Of a stretch of 40,428 bases of DNA, positions 22,633-31,745 are shown one piece after another (the stretch's first letter is position 1; every line of letters begins with the position of its first letter). The stretch is from Hespellia sp. (GTDB taxonomy: Bacteria; Bacillota; Clostridia; Lachnospirales; Lachnospiraceae). Position numbers and translations under genes: made by a program. The notes under the pieces were generated by a model. It did no database searches. It was not told the origin of the DNA and saw nothing but the letters and a program-made list of their open reading frames with translations. The DNA lies in NCBI GenBank assembly GCA_022790755.1, contig JAAVXR010000024.1:1-40428 (forward strand), written 5' to 3'.

Positions 22633-24210
22633 TCATCGTGATTCTTCTCCAAAAATCGGTACTGCATTCTCTTTGAATATCAAAAGTTTCTCACCAGGTT
22701 TTATTGTATCGTTCTCCAGCTGGTTCACCTCCCGGATTCCATCTATCGTAGTCATGTACTGTTTTGCAAGGCTCCAGAGATTATCTCCATTTTTTACGAC
22801 ATATCCCACGATTCCAGGCAGCTTCTCCATTTCTTCCTCCGAAATCGGTGAAAACGCGATATCTGTAATCATTTTCATCTGAATTGGTCTTCTAATAAAG
22901 GTATCAATCGCAAGTACCGCCTTCACTTCCACATTTTCACTTCCTGAAAGTGACACCGAAAGTTGCTCCAAATGGGGTGAAATATGATAATTTGCATTTT
23001 CACACATATTCGGACATTCCATCAAATACGAAAATGGAACCATCCCCTGCCATGCTGCAAAGGGCATTTCATCATCCGCCTTGATATATAAGAATGTTAA
23101 ATGCAGAATTCCTTCTATATAAATACCATCTGCCATCACTTTCGTCTGTTCCACTTGCAGATTCCCGTCGCTGTGGCAGATCTGCAACACATCTTCCTTC
23201 AATTCCGGAAGCGCCAGTTGTTCTGCCACCCTGCATTTTGACTGATTCTGAATCATCAGTTCTTCATATAGTGCGTCTCTGGTCTGCAGCTCACATTTTT
23301 GCGACAGAGAGTATGCATCTTCCAACATCTCCACCTCTTCTTCCGCAAAAATATTAATCCGCAGATTCAAGGTGCCTTCTACTCCCAGCACCCGCATTTC
23401 CCCGTCTTCGTCCATTCGGACATCCAGCAAAGAATCTTCCAGTGACGTATGTACCTGGTGGTACATGCCTTCTTCTACGCCATAACACTCCACATGCCCC
23501 TCGTAAGAAACCGCCTGCTCCACCCAATCCATTTTCTGATCCTCCGAGAGATACAGGCAAAATACCATCAGCTCTCCCCGAACGAAAAGCTCATCCTGGC
23601 CCAACCGGATATCCAACTTTCGATCCGAAATATCACTGAGCAGAATTTGCCCGATTCCTTCTTTGGTACCCGGCAATGTAATTTCTTCTTTAATACGATA
23701 AGTATCCTTCTTTGACATACTCATCTGCAACAGATTTACTTTTTTATATTTGCAAAATACTTGTTCTTCGTCCTCGATCCCCAATGTAATTTCTTCATCT
23801 TCTAATTCTTCCCGATTGATTTCCAACTCAATCATCGCACGAATACTCAGTTTCCGGGAATGAACCAGATTGGGAGTAAGCTCCACCCTGGTATTGCGGA
23901 TAAAAAACTGACTTCCCGTCTCCCCTTCCATATAAACCATCTCTTCGAATGGGAAACTCCCTTCCAAGACTGCCGGCTGCGACTCAATTTTTGCTGGCAC
24001 ATACAAAATACGGAAATATAATTTTCCAATCACCCGAATATAATTTTCCACCGGTTTCATGTCTTCAATCCTGGCCTCGGCCTTTCCATGTATCAACCGT
24101 TGAATATCATCTTTCGCATCTGGAACATTGTAATCCTCATCCAGAAAGAATTGATCTATGATCCTCTTCCCAATTTTTAGACAATGTATCTGCTTTTTGT
24201 TTAATTCCAT
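22633..24210 (-). CDS. SipL-like spore coat morphogenesis protein (DUF3794/SPOCS and LysM domains)
   Basis: This 525-residue protein has DUF3794 (SPOCS) stretches over most of its length, for example PVENYIRVIGKLYFRILYV near residues 52-70 and KVMADGIYIEGILHLTFLYI near 357-376. It ends with a LysM domain (GYVVKNGDNLWSLAKQYMTT, INPGEKLLI-like KPGEKLLIF). The same domain order occurs in clostridial SipL, which binds SpoIVA and anchors the spore coat. The identity is by architecture, not alignment. There is no signal peptide, in line with a mother-cell protein. GGGAGG is 11 bases before the ATG. Confidence 0.85.
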   Translation of the reverse strand: MELNKKQIHCLKIGKRIIDQFFLDEDYNVPDAKDDIQRLIHGKAEARIEDMKPVENYIRVIGKLYFRILYVPAKIESQPAVLEGSFPFEEMVYMEGETGSQFFIRNTRVELTPNLVHSRKLSIRAMIELEINREELEDEEITLGIEDEEQVFCKYKKVNLLQMSMSKKDTYRIKEEITLPGTKEGIGQILLSDISDRKLDIRLGQDELFVRGELMVFCLYLSEDQKMDWVEQAVSYEGHVECYGVEEGMYHQVHTSLEDSLLDVRMDEDGEMRVLGVEGTLNLRINIFAEEEVEMLEDAYSLSQKCELQTRDALYEELMIQNQSKCRVAEQLALPELKEDVLQICHSDGNLQVEQTKVMADGIYIEGILHLTFLYIKADDEMPFAAWQGMVPFSYLMECPNMCENANYHISPHLEQLSVSLSGSENVEVKAVLAIDTFIRRPIQMKMITDIAFSPISEEEMEKLPGIVGYVVKNGDNLWSLAKQYMTTIDGIREVNQLENDTIKPGEKLLIFKENAVPIFGEESR

Positions 24211-24251
24211 GCTTGATTAACCTCCCGTTAAATTTGTATTCAGAATCCCGG

Positions 24252-24659
24252 TTATTCAAATTGTACCGGTTTATCTACTGCCTCAAGTTTTACCACCACG
24301 TATGGACAAGTCGTCTTTTCTTTAATCTCCTCTCCACTTTCCGGTCCCAGTAAAGCCGTTTCAAGTACAATCGCATTTTCAGTCTCATAAAGCGCGGCAA
24401 CCTCCACACTGTAACCTGTAGTCGGTTTTGCCCCGTATCCCTGGGCTATATATAAGTATCCCTGATCCGTAAAGGTGATCCGGAATACCTGATCTCCCTG
24501 TTCCTCAATCAACGCCGCCATTTCCTCCGGGATATCTTCCTTTTTTACCACCGTAAACTCCGGGTCCTTGATCTTTCCTGTCTCCTCCACTTTCGTCACA
24601 CAGCCTGTCAGCAGTCCCAGAAGGCCAGCGAGCAACAGGCAGAACCGTAATTTTTTCAT
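24252..24659 (-). CDS. Lipoprotein with PrcB-like C-terminal domain
   Basis: The ATG at 24659 follows GAGGAA and gives 135 residues with a lipoprotein signal MKKLRFCLLLAGLLGLLTGC, the Cys of LTGC being the lipidation site. The remainder resembles the PrcB C-terminal domain (protease-complex-associated family): YIAQGYGAKPTTGYSVEV and CPYVVVKLEAV. It should sit on the outer face of the membrane. The start in the frame further upstream (24674) lacks a better site. It lies 42 bases before the SipL-like gene on the same strand, so the two may be co-transcribed. Exact function is unknown. Confidence 0.78.
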   Translation of the reverse strand: MKKLRFCLLLAGLLGLLTGCVTKVEETGKIKDPEFTVVKKEDIPEEMAALIEEQGDQVFRITFTDQGYLYIAQGYGAKPTTGYSVEVAALYETENAIVLETALLGPESGEEIKEKTTCPYVVVKLEAVDKPVQFE

Positions 24660-24722
24660 ACATTCCTCGCACACAATCTCTTAACTATACATATGAAAAG
24701 ACTTTCTGAAATATACATCTCG

Positions 24723-24751
24723 TTGACACCCCCGAACAAAAGGATTATACT
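24723..24751 (+). promoter_or_regulatory. Sigma-A promoter for the acyltransferase gene
   Basis: TTGACA (24723-24728), a 17-bp spacer and TATACT (24746-24751) closely match the vegetative consensus. The transcript would start near 24758, about 26 bases before the ATG at 24784, with AAAGGAG between. Confidence 0.85.
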
Positions 24752-24783
24752 GATGTCATCTCTTACAAAAGGAGAATCTTCAT

Positions 24784-25518
24784 ATGATAAGGTTTATCTG
24801 TGTGGTCGTATTTTTGGTTCTTTATCTTATTTGTTCAATCCCGGTATTTTTTGCGGAATGGATTATCGGTAAATTCAGTCCGAACACCAAGGACTACAGT
24901 TCTCTGCGAATTGTACAATGGGGATTTAAAGTCATTTTGGCGATCACCGGTGTCAAGATTACTGTCATCGGTGAGGACAAAATTCCCAATGAACCCGTTC
25001 TTTTCATCGGGAATCATCGCAGCTTTTTTGATATCCTTTTGACCTATTCCCGCTGCAAAAGACTGACCGGATACATTTCCAAAAAGGAGATGGAAAAGAT
25101 TCCACTTCTTTCGGTCTGGATGCGGTATTTGTACTGTCTGTTCCTGGACCGTGAGAATCCAAAAGAAGGTTTAAAAACGATATTGCAGGCGATTGATTAC
25201 GTCAAACACGGAATTTCCATTTGTATCTTTCCAGAAGGAACTCGTAATGCGGGGGAAGAACTAAGCCTCCTTCCATTCAAAGATGGTGCATTCAAGATTG
25301 CAACAAAGACCAGTTGTGCAATCATACCAATTTCTATGAATAATACCATATCCATATTTGAAAAACAGTTTCCGCGTATCAAGAAAACGCATGTCATCCT
25401 GGAATATGGAGATCCAATCTATCCTGACAAGCTGACGCCGGAAGAAAAACGGCACATTGGAAATTACTGCAAAAATATCATTCAGGATACAATAAATAAA
25501 AATGCCGGCCTACTGTAA
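24784..25518 (+). CDS. 1-acyl-sn-glycerol-3-phosphate acyltransferase (PlsC family)
   Basis: This 244-residue protein has an N-terminal membrane segment, the catalytic NHRSFFD (HX4D) near residues 78-84, FPEGTRN near 145-151, and the downstream PFKDGAFKIA and IIPISM. It would add the second acyl chain to lysophosphatidic acid in phospholipid synthesis at the membrane. A strong promoter and AAAGGAG lie upstream. The nicotinate phosphoribosyltransferase gene follows 56 bases later on the same strand. Confidence 0.92.
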   Translation: MIRFICVVVFLVLYLICSIPVFFAEWIIGKFSPNTKDYSSLRIVQWGFKVILAITGVKITVIGEDKIPNEPVLFIGNHRSFFDILLTYSRCKRLTGYISKKEMEKIPLLSVWMRYLYCLFLDRENPKEGLKTILQAIDYVKHGISICIFPEGTRNAGEELSLLPFKDGAFKIATKTSCAIIPISMNNTISIFEKQFPRIKKTHVILEYGDPIYPDKLTPEEKRHIGNYCKNIIQDTINKNAGLL

Positions 25519-25574
25519 CTGACACACAAAAAATTCATGCTCTTCAGATGAAACACATGAAAAAGGAGAATATC

Positions 25575-27035
25575 ATGCATTCAAGAAATCTTACCCTGCT
25601 GACAGATCTATATGAATTAACGATGATGCAGGGATACTTCGAAAAACAAAATAACGAAGTCGTCATTTTCGACATGTTTTTCCGCGAAAACCCGGACAGC
25701 GCTGGATACTCTATCATGGCTGGACTGGATCAGGTCATCGAATACATTAAAAATCTGAATTTCACCTACGAAGATGTGGACTATCTCAGAAATCTCGGAA
25801 TCTTTACCGACAATTTCCTCAATTATCTGAGCGGTTTTCATTTCAGTGGTTCCATCTATGCGATTCCGGAGGGCACTGCTGTTTTCCCGAAAGAACCTCT
25901 TTTAAAAGTTATCGCGCCCATCATGGAAGCTCAGCTAGTAGAAACCGCGATTTTAAATATTATCAATCATCAATGTCTGATCGCCACCAAGACTTCCCGT
26001 GTCGTCTATGCTGCGCAGGGGGATGGAATCATGGAGTTTGGTCTGAGACGCGCCCAGGGCCCGGATGCTGGACTTTATGGTGCAAGAGCCGCTATGATCG
26101 GTGGCTGTGTCGGCACATCCAACGTCTTGGCTGGACAGATGTTTGATGTTCCCGTTATGGGTACACATGCGCACAGTTGGATTATGAGTTTTCCCGATGA
26201 ATACACTGCGTTCAAAGCATACGCGGACCTCTATCCGAACGCCTGCACACTACTGGTAGATACCTATGATACATTGAAGTCCGGTATTCCCAATGCGATT
26301 CGTATATTCCAGGAAATGAAAGAAGCCGGAATCAAACCCAAGAGTTACGGAATTCGTCTGGACAGCGGAGATCTGGCCTACCTTTCCAAGAAAGCCCGTG
26401 CCATGTTGGATGAAGCCGGATTCCCGGATGCCGTCATCGCCGCTTCCAATGATCTGGATGAATATTTGATCCATGACCTGAAAATGCAGGGCGCCACGAT
26501 CACCTCCTGGGGTGTAGGGACACACCTGATTACCTCAAAGAACGCGCCTTCTTTCGGAGGAGTCTATAAGCTAGCGGCTATTCAGGATAAAAATGGTACA
26601 TTTGTGCCAAAAATAAAAATTTCGGAGAACACAGTCAAGATCACCAATCCAGGCAATAAAACCATTTTCCGGATCTATGATAAAAGAAGTGGTAAAATGA
26701 AGGCGGATTTGATCTGTTTTGCGGACGAAACCTTTGATACAGAGCAAGATCTGTTCCTGTTCGATCCTGTTGACACCTGGAAGAAGACAAGATTAAAAGG
26801 CGGTACTTACACCATGCGGGAGTTACTGGTCCCTATTTTCATCAACGGCGAATGCGTTTACCAGTCTCCTTCTGTCATGGAGATCGCCTCTTATTGCAAA
26901 AAAGAAAAAGAAACTCTCTGGGAAGAAACACGAAGGCTCTTCTACCCGCATAAAGTGCATGTAGATTTATCTCAGAAACTTTTTGATGTAAAAGAGCATC
27001 TTTTGAATGATATGAGTATGAAAGAGATGGAGTAG
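25575..27035 (+). CDS. pncB: Nicotinate phosphoribosyltransferase
   Basis: The ATG at 25575 has AAAAGGAG upstream and is preferred to one at 25548. The 486-residue enzyme makes nicotinate mononucleotide from nicotinate and PRPP in NAD salvage. Motifs include LLTDLYELTMMQGYF at the N-terminus, GTHAHSWIMSFPDE with the catalytic His, LLVDTYDTLKSG, GIRLDSGDLAYLSK, and GVGTHLITS. Length and pattern match the long Firmicute type. It is probably co-transcribed with the acyltransferase. Its end is followed by the 32-bp palindrome at 27049. Confidence 0.95.
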   Translation: MHSRNLTLLTDLYELTMMQGYFEKQNNEVVIFDMFFRENPDSAGYSIMAGLDQVIEYIKNLNFTYEDVDYLRNLGIFTDNFLNYLSGFHFSGSIYAIPEGTAVFPKEPLLKVIAPIMEAQLVETAILNIINHQCLIATKTSRVVYAAQGDGIMEFGLRRAQGPDAGLYGARAAMIGGCVGTSNVLAGQMFDVPVMGTHAHSWIMSFPDEYTAFKAYADLYPNACTLLVDTYDTLKSGIPNAIRIFQEMKEAGIKPKSYGIRLDSGDLAYLSKKARAMLDEAGFPDAVIAASNDLDEYLIHDLKMQGATITSWGVGTHLITSKNAPSFGGVYKLAAIQDKNGTFVPKIKISENTVKITNPGNKTIFRIYDKRSGKMKADLICFADETFDTEQDLFLFDPVDTWKKTRLKGGTYTMRELLVPIFINGECVYQSPSVMEIASYCKKEKETLWEETRRLFYPHKVHVDLSQKLFDVKEHLLNDMSMKEME

Positions 27036-27048
27036 GGAAGCGTGGTTT

Positions 27049-27080
27049 GCAAATTGCACAAAATATTTTGTGCAATTTGC
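27049..27080. repeat. Perfect 32-bp palindrome formed by fused arms of the long inverted-repeat family
   Basis: GCAAATTGCACAAAAT (27049-27064) is followed directly by its exact reverse complement (27065-27080), with AGCGT/ACGCT pairing just outside (27039-27043 and 27086-27090). Each half equals the inner arm of the 59-369 element, and the right flank GCTCCGAGAAA resembles that element's right end. It is best explained as an element that lost its centre. It follows pncB and could act as a transcript-end hairpin, though no T-run follows. The remaining gap to 27227 holds nothing else recognisable. Confidence 0.7.
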
Positions 27081-27227
27081 CGGGTACGCTCCGAGAAATT
27101 TTGCGCAATGAAATTTGAACAGAGCTTATTGCCAGAATATTCTCATACCTTAGCGTTTCGCAATTACCTAAATATCACTCAATAACAAAGAAGCGGCGAA
27201 ACGCGCACAGAATGGAGGAAATCGTAT

Positions 27228-28283
27228 ATGAAAATAATTGTATTAGCCGGTGGCCTTAGCACGGAACGGGATGTTTCCCTTACTTCCAGCGCCGGAATAT
27301 GTCGGACGCTGTTAGAAAACGGGCATGATGTGTTTTTGTTGGATGTTTTTCTTGGCTTCCCTTACGCTCAGGATCGTCTGGAAGAGGTGTTCACGCTGCC
27401 GGGCCATGGAATGGAAATCGCGGCAAATATCAGTACGACAGAACCGGATATTGCGGCAGTCAAAGCTTCTCGTCCAGATCAGTCCGACTGTTTTCTCGGG
27501 CCGAACGTCATAGAACTCTGCCGCATGGCAGACATTACATTTCTTGGCTTGCACGGCGGAGAAGGCGAAAACGGAAAATTGCAGGCCACCTTCGATCTTC
27601 TAGGTATCAAGTACACCGGTCCCAATTCATTGGGCTGCGCGCTTGCCATGGACAAAGGCGTCACCAAACAGATTTTCAAGCAGTGTGGTGTGGAAACCCC
27701 TGGCGGCACCTGGCTGTACCGCAGTGAACAGAATAAAACGCTTGAGGAGATGGGGCTTTCCCTCCCGGTTGTCATCAAACCCTGTTCCGGTGGTTCCAGT
27801 ATCGGGGTATACATCGCGCATACAGAAAAAGAATATACAGATGCACTGGAGAACTCTTTTCGTTATGAAGACGAAGTTATCATAGAGCCCTACATCAAAG
27901 GCCGCGAATTTGCCTGTGGAATTCTCGGAGATCAAACACTTCCTCCGATTGAAATTATCCCCAAATCTGGTTTCTTTGATTACGCAAATAAATATCAAGC
28001 CAATGCTACGGAGGAGGTCTGTCCCGCAGACATCAGCGAGGAGATTTCCCTGCGAATGCAAGACATCACGCTGCGCGCCTTTCATGCATTGAAACTGGAC
28101 GTTTACAGCCGGGCCGATTTTATTTTGGACGAATTCGGCAATCTGTACTGTCTCGAAGTAAACACTTTGCCTGGAATGACTGCCGCCAGCCTGCTTCCCA
28201 AAGAAGCACAGGCCGCAGGAATTGCGTATTCGGAATTGTGTGAAAGGATTATTCAGATGTCTTTGGAGGCGCGGTATCAATAA
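27228..28283 (+). CDS. ddl: D-alanine--D-alanine ligase
   Basis: This 351-residue ATP-grasp enzyme joins two D-alanines for peptidoglycan. Motifs are VLAGGLSTERDVSLTSSAG near the N-terminus, GPNSLGCALAMDKG, VIKPCSGGSSIGVYI (ATP-grasp), EPYIKGREFACGIL, the omega-loop FFDYANKYQ with the Tyr typical of true D-Ala-D-Ala ligases (D-lactate ligases have His), and CLEVNTLPGMTAASL. TGGAGG precedes the ATG. murF lies downstream in the same direction, separated by a repeat element. Confidence 0.94.
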   Translation: MKIIVLAGGLSTERDVSLTSSAGICRTLLENGHDVFLLDVFLGFPYAQDRLEEVFTLPGHGMEIAANISTTEPDIAAVKASRPDQSDCFLGPNVIELCRMADITFLGLHGGEGENGKLQATFDLLGIKYTGPNSLGCALAMDKGVTKQIFKQCGVETPGGTWLYRSEQNKTLEEMGLSLPVVIKPCSGGSSIGVYIAHTEKEYTDALENSFRYEDEVIIEPYIKGREFACGILGDQTLPPIEIIPKSGFFDYANKYQANATEEVCPADISEEISLRMQDITLRAFHALKLDVYSRADFILDEFGNLYCLEVNTLPGMTAASLLPKEAQAAGIAYSELCERIIQMSLEARYQ

Positions 28284-28294
28284 GGTGGAATAGA

Positions 28295-28596
28295 TTTTGG
28301 TGTCAGAAGATTTTTTCATTGGTGTGGCAAATTGCACCAATTGTATTCTGCTTTGTTCCGGGTTCCGAATCTAAGAGCTTCTAAATGTTCTGATGAAGAA
28401 TAAATCGTACGGACGCAACCACCCTCAATGCGCCGTCCATGGCGCAAATCGGGCTTTCGACGGCGTCCGTGCCGCCGAATTGCTGGGAATTGACAGAACA
28501 TTAAGATACTCTAAGATTCTCCACAGTCACAAAGCAGAATACACTTGGTGCAATTTGCTTGGTACATTTTGGGAAAATACCTTTTGACACCCAAAA
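28295..28596. mobile_element. Long inverted-repeat element, copy B, between ddl and murF
   Basis: Terminal repeats begin TTTTGGTGTCAGAAG (left) and end CCTTTTGACACCCAAAA (right). The interior matches the 59-369 copy base for base over long stretches, such as GACGCAACC, CCCTCAATGCGCC, TGGCGCA, GGCTTTCG, and GCCGCCGAATTGCTGG. Differences are mostly A/G changes, and the CTAAGAGCTTCTAAATGTTC arm still pairs with its partner near 28496-28517. No flanking direct repeat was found. There is no coding content. It fills most of the 462-base gap; the rest (28597-28745) holds nothing recognisable. Confidence 0.75.
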
Positions 28597-28745
28597 ATAT
28601 ATGGAAAACCACATGCGTCCATAACAGCGCGCACCACCAAAAATGAAAGTTGGATGGGCGCATTGGTGCATCCCCGAATTCATGCCGTCTATCCGGCGGC
28701 AGATTTTTAAAGTAAAAGATTATAGAATGATAGGATTATGAAATT

Positions 28746-30110
28746 ATGAAACATATGTCTTTGAAAGAGATCGCCGCTGCTTGCGGCGGTATTTACTATG
28801 GAAACGACGAAGATTATCACAAGGAAGTGACCAATGTCGCTATTGACAGCCGCAAGGTGGAACCGGGTGGCCTGTTTGTCGCTATTCGCGGCGCTAGGGT
28901 GGACGGCCATATGTTCATTTCTCAAGTCATGGAAGCCGGAGCACTGTGCGCGATTTCCGAAAAGCGCATCGAAAACACTGCTTATCCTTATATTCTCGTA
29001 CACTCCTCTTTGCAGGCGCTCAAAGATCTCGCGGAACATTATCGCAAATCTTTACATGTCAAGGTCGTCGGTATTACTGGTAGTGTCGGCAAGACCAGTA
29101 CAAAAGAAATGATCGCTTCCGTTCTGGAGCAAAAATACCGTGTTCTAAAAACAGAAGGGAATTTTAATAACGAAATTGGACTACCCCTGACCGTTTTTCG
29201 CATCCAGGAAGAACACGAAATCGCAGTCCTGGAAATGGGGATCAGTGATTTCGGTGAAATGGAACGGCTTGCACGCATCGCACGTCCAGATATCTGTGTA
29301 ATTACCAATATCGGAAACGCTCATCTGGAGCAGCTAAAAAGCCGAGAAGGAATTTTGAAGGCCAAAACAGAAATGTTTCGCTTTATGAACCCGGAAGGAA
29401 CTATTATTCTGAACGGAGACGACGATCAACTCGCCTCCATTTCGCGCTACGGAAAGATGATCCCTCTCTTCTTTGGACTTTCCGATCAATTACCGGTATA
29501 TGCCGAAGAAATCTTAAGCAAAGGATTAAAAGGAACCTCCTGTCGCATTCATATTCAGGGCGAGCAGATCAAGCCTCTGATTCCCATTCCCGGTGCGCAT
29601 ATGATATACAACGCACTGGCTGGCGCGTCCGTCGGCATGATTCTTGAACTTTCCGCCGCAGAAATCAAATCAGGCATCGAATCTCTGCGTCCGATTACCG
29701 GCAGAAATCATCTGATTGAAAAACATGGGTTGACCATCATTGACGACTGTTACAATGCCAACCCCGCATCCATGAAAGCCTCGCTCGATGTTCTTGCCTA
29801 CGCTGATACCCGTAAAGTCGCCATACTCGGAGATATGGGAGAATTGGGAACTGACACCGAACGCATGCACTATGAAGTCGGCCGCTTCGCTGCCGAACAA
29901 AAGGTTGACCTGCTTTGCTGTATCGGGGAACTCTCTCTCCATATGTACCAAGGCGCTGATTCTGTCGGAGAATGGGAAGGTCAGGCTCTCCACTTTTCCA
30001 AAAAGACAGATTTTCTTGCACAAATGCAGAATATCATTTTACCGGGAGATACCGTCCTGGTGAAAGCATCCCATTATATGGACTTTTCAGAAATCGTAGA
30101 GAAATTATAA
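28746..30110 (+). CDS. murF: UDP-N-acetylmuramoyl-tripeptide--D-alanyl-D-alanine ligase
   Basis: This 454-residue Mur ligase attaches D-Ala-D-Ala to the UDP-MurNAc tripeptide. It has the N-terminal VTNVAIDSRKVEPGGLFVAIRG domain, the P-loop GITGSVGKTSTKEM near residues 109-122, ITNIGNAHLEQL, and the C-terminal DDCYNANPASMKASLDVLA and ILGDMGELG. It works directly after ddl. The ribosome binding site is poor (GATAGG upstream), and the true start could be the ATG at 28746 or 28755. An inserted element lies between it and ddl. Confidence 0.93.
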   Translation: MKHMSLKEIAAACGGIYYGNDEDYHKEVTNVAIDSRKVEPGGLFVAIRGARVDGHMFISQVMEAGALCAISEKRIENTAYPYILVHSSLQALKDLAEHYRKSLHVKVVGITGSVGKTSTKEMIASVLEQKYRVLKTEGNFNNEIGLPLTVFRIQEEHEIAVLEMGISDFGEMERLARIARPDICVITNIGNAHLEQLKSREGILKAKTEMFRFMNPEGTIILNGDDDQLASISRYGKMIPLFFGLSDQLPVYAEEILSKGLKGTSCRIHIQGEQIKPLIPIPGAHMIYNALAGASVGMILELSAAEIKSGIESLRPITGRNHLIEKHGLTIIDDCYNANPASMKASLDVLAYADTRKVAILGDMGELGTDTERMHYEVGRFAAEQKVDLLCCIGELSLHMYQGADSVGEWEGQALHFSKKTDFLAQMQNIILPGDTVLVKASHYMDFSEIVEKL

Positions 30111-30308
30111 ACTTTCTTTGTACGCTATGGAACAAAAACCAATCTCATTGGACCTTGGATATAGGAGCCCAAGACAAATCTTAATAAATCATTTTAAAGT
30201 GAAAGGAATACTGCCTGGTAATGCTGTAAAGCCCATAAGCAGAGAATAACTGGAGCATAAACTCTGGACAAGCTTTTTGAAGGTGTTAGTTCCATAATCA
30301 CACTTCAT
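30111..30308. other. Non-coding gap after murF, no recognised feature
   Basis: About 200 AT-rich bases with no convincing gene or RNA motif. A purine riboswitch was sought here and upstream of xpt but none was found. Confidence 0.4.
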
Positions 30309-30363
30309 AAAAAAGCGGTTTCTTGTATGATGATACGCTATCAACTACAAAAGACCGCTTTTC
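30309..30363. terminator. Bidirectional terminator between murF and xpt
   Basis: AAAAGCGGT (30311-30319) pairs with ACCGCTTTT (30354-30362), with extra pairing TTGTA/TACAA inside. A/T runs on both sides allow termination of murF (plus) and xpt (minus). Confidence 0.75.
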
Positions 30364-30397
30364 ATAATATACAGGTAAAATTGGCCGATACCTCTTA

Positions 30398-30985
30398 TCA
30401 CACTCTCTGCGCCCGAAATACCACCCGATTGCTCTCACTGTCCATCTGCTCCACAATGGCAAGTGATTCCAACTGATATCCCATATTGCGAATCACTTTT
30501 CCGCCCGCCTGAAATCCTTTTTCGATCACGATTCCGATTCCTTCCACCGTTGCACCCGCCTGATTCACCAGTTGAATCAATCCCTGCAGCGCGCAACCAT
30601 TTGCCAAAAAATCATCAATCAAGAGTACATGCTCCCCTTCATTCAGAAACTTCTGCGCCACAATCACCTGATTCTTCGTCTTATGGGTGAATGACTCCAC
30701 CTCGGCCACATACATCTCACCTTCCAGATTAATACTCTTCGCCTTCTTTGCAAATACCACCGGTACATGAAAATGTTGCGCCACAATACACGCAATCCCG
30801 ATTCCAGAAGCCTCGATCGTAAGAATCTTGTCAATCTGTTTTCCCTCAAAACGCCGCTTAAACTCCATCCCAATCTGATTGAACAGCTCAATATCCATCT
30901 GATGATTCAGAAAACTGTCCACCTTTAAAACATTACCTTCTTTTACAATACCATCCTTCAAAATCCGTTCTTCTAAGAAATTCAT
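30398..30985 (-). CDS. xpt: Xanthine phosphoribosyltransferase
   Basis: The start at 30985 ([12 protein letters not shown]) has GGAGG upstream. The 195-residue enzyme converts xanthine and PRPP to XMP in purine salvage. The type signature is [16 protein letters not shown] near the N-terminus, [12 protein letters not shown], and the PRPP loop [16 protein letters not shown]. It is monocistronic, ending at a terminator. It often sits under a purine riboswitch, but none is visible upstream, where the sequence is AT rich with only weak promoter-like matches. Confidence 0.93.
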   Translation of the reverse strand: MNFLEERILKDGIVKEGNVLKVDSFLNHQMDIELFNQIGMEFKRRFEGKQIDKILTIEASGIGIACIVAQHFHVPVVFAKKAKSINLEGEMYVAEVESFTHKTKNQVIVAQKFLNEGEHVLLIDDFLANGCALQGLIQLVNQAGATVEGIGIVIEKGFQAGGKVIRNMGYQLESLAIVEQMDSESNRVVFRAQRV

Positions 30986-31127
30986 TTCTTCCTCCATCCC
31001 GTGCATTTTTCAGCACAAACAGATTTTTCCCCTTTCTCTGTCCGTAACTGCTATTATATATGTATGAAAATATTGTACCAGCGACATAAATTGGACGCAA
31101 GAAGAAGTAAAAAAATTTCTTTTTCCT

Positions 31128-31156
31128 TGCACCGAAAATCCCACTTTCACCGTCTA
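31128..31156 (+). promoter_or_regulatory. Candidate ECF promoter of the sigma-factor operon
   Basis: TGCACC (31128-31133), a 17-bp spacer and CGTCTA (31151-31156) resemble ECF promoters, whose -10 often contains CGTC. It lies 38 bases before the sigma gene and would allow self-activation. The -35 is atypical. Confidence 0.4.
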
Positions 31157-31193
31157 ATAGATATAAAACAAAAGGGAAACGAGGTGAACTAAT

Positions 31194-31688
31194 TTGAATA
31201 TTCTGTTGATAAAGAGAGCGCAGCGGCATGATACAGACGCATTTATTCAACTGATCGAGGAACATAAAACCGCGCTCTACAAAGTTGCGAAAAGTTATTT
31301 AAAAAATGAAGAAGATATTGCAGACGCCATACAGGACACTATTTTTTCAGCTTATGAACACATCGAAGATTTGAAAACTGCATCTTACTTCAAGACCTGG
31401 ATTACCAGAATCTTGATCAATCAATGCACCGACATCATCCGTCAGCAGAAAAGATTTGTGACCATAGAGAAAGCCACAGAACCAAACGGCACTTATATGG
31501 AAAGTGATTATGAATTCTATGAACTTCTCGGAGAGCTGCCGGAAAAGGATCGCGTCATCTTCCTTTTGTATTATGGAGAAGGCTTTAATATGCGGGAAAT
31601 CTCAGAAGTTCTGGAATGCAATGAAAACACGGTAAGAAGTAAACTGCAAAGAGGACGAAAAAAACTAAAACAAGTTTTATCCTATTAA
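31194..31688 (+). CDS. ECF (extracytoplasmic function) sigma-70-family factor
   Basis: The 164-residue product starts at a TTG with GAGGTG seven bases upstream. Region 2 is seen in HKTALYKVAKSYLKNEEDIADAIQDTIFSAYEHI and region 4 in ELPEKDRVIFLLYYGEGFNMREISEVLECNENTVRSKLQRGRKKL. It is likely to be held by the membrane protein encoded 57 bases downstream and released by envelope stress. This pairing with DUF4179 is common in Lachnospiraceae. Confidence 0.93.
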   Translation: MNILLIKRAQRHDTDAFIQLIEEHKTALYKVAKSYLKNEEDIADAIQDTIFSAYEHIEDLKTASYFKTWITRILINQCTDIIRQQKRFVTIEKATEPNGTYMESDYEFYELLGELPEKDRVIFLLYYGEGFNMREISEVLECNENTVRSKLQRGRKKLKQVLSY

Positions 31689-31745
31689 ACCTGCATGCAC
31701 TCATACCTGTTTGTGCTGTGAAACATGCACAGAATGGAGGAAATT

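Noticed and set aside
27228-28283. Vancomycin-resistance-type ligase (D-Ala-D-Lac or D-Ala-D-Ser)
   Set aside because: The omega-loop Tyr (FFDYANKY) is that of ordinary D-Ala-D-Ala ligases, and no van genes are nearby.
30986-31190. Possible purine riboswitch upstream of xpt
   Set aside because: The conserved purine aptamer core and its paired loops are not present; only AT-rich sequence with weak promoter-like strings is seen.
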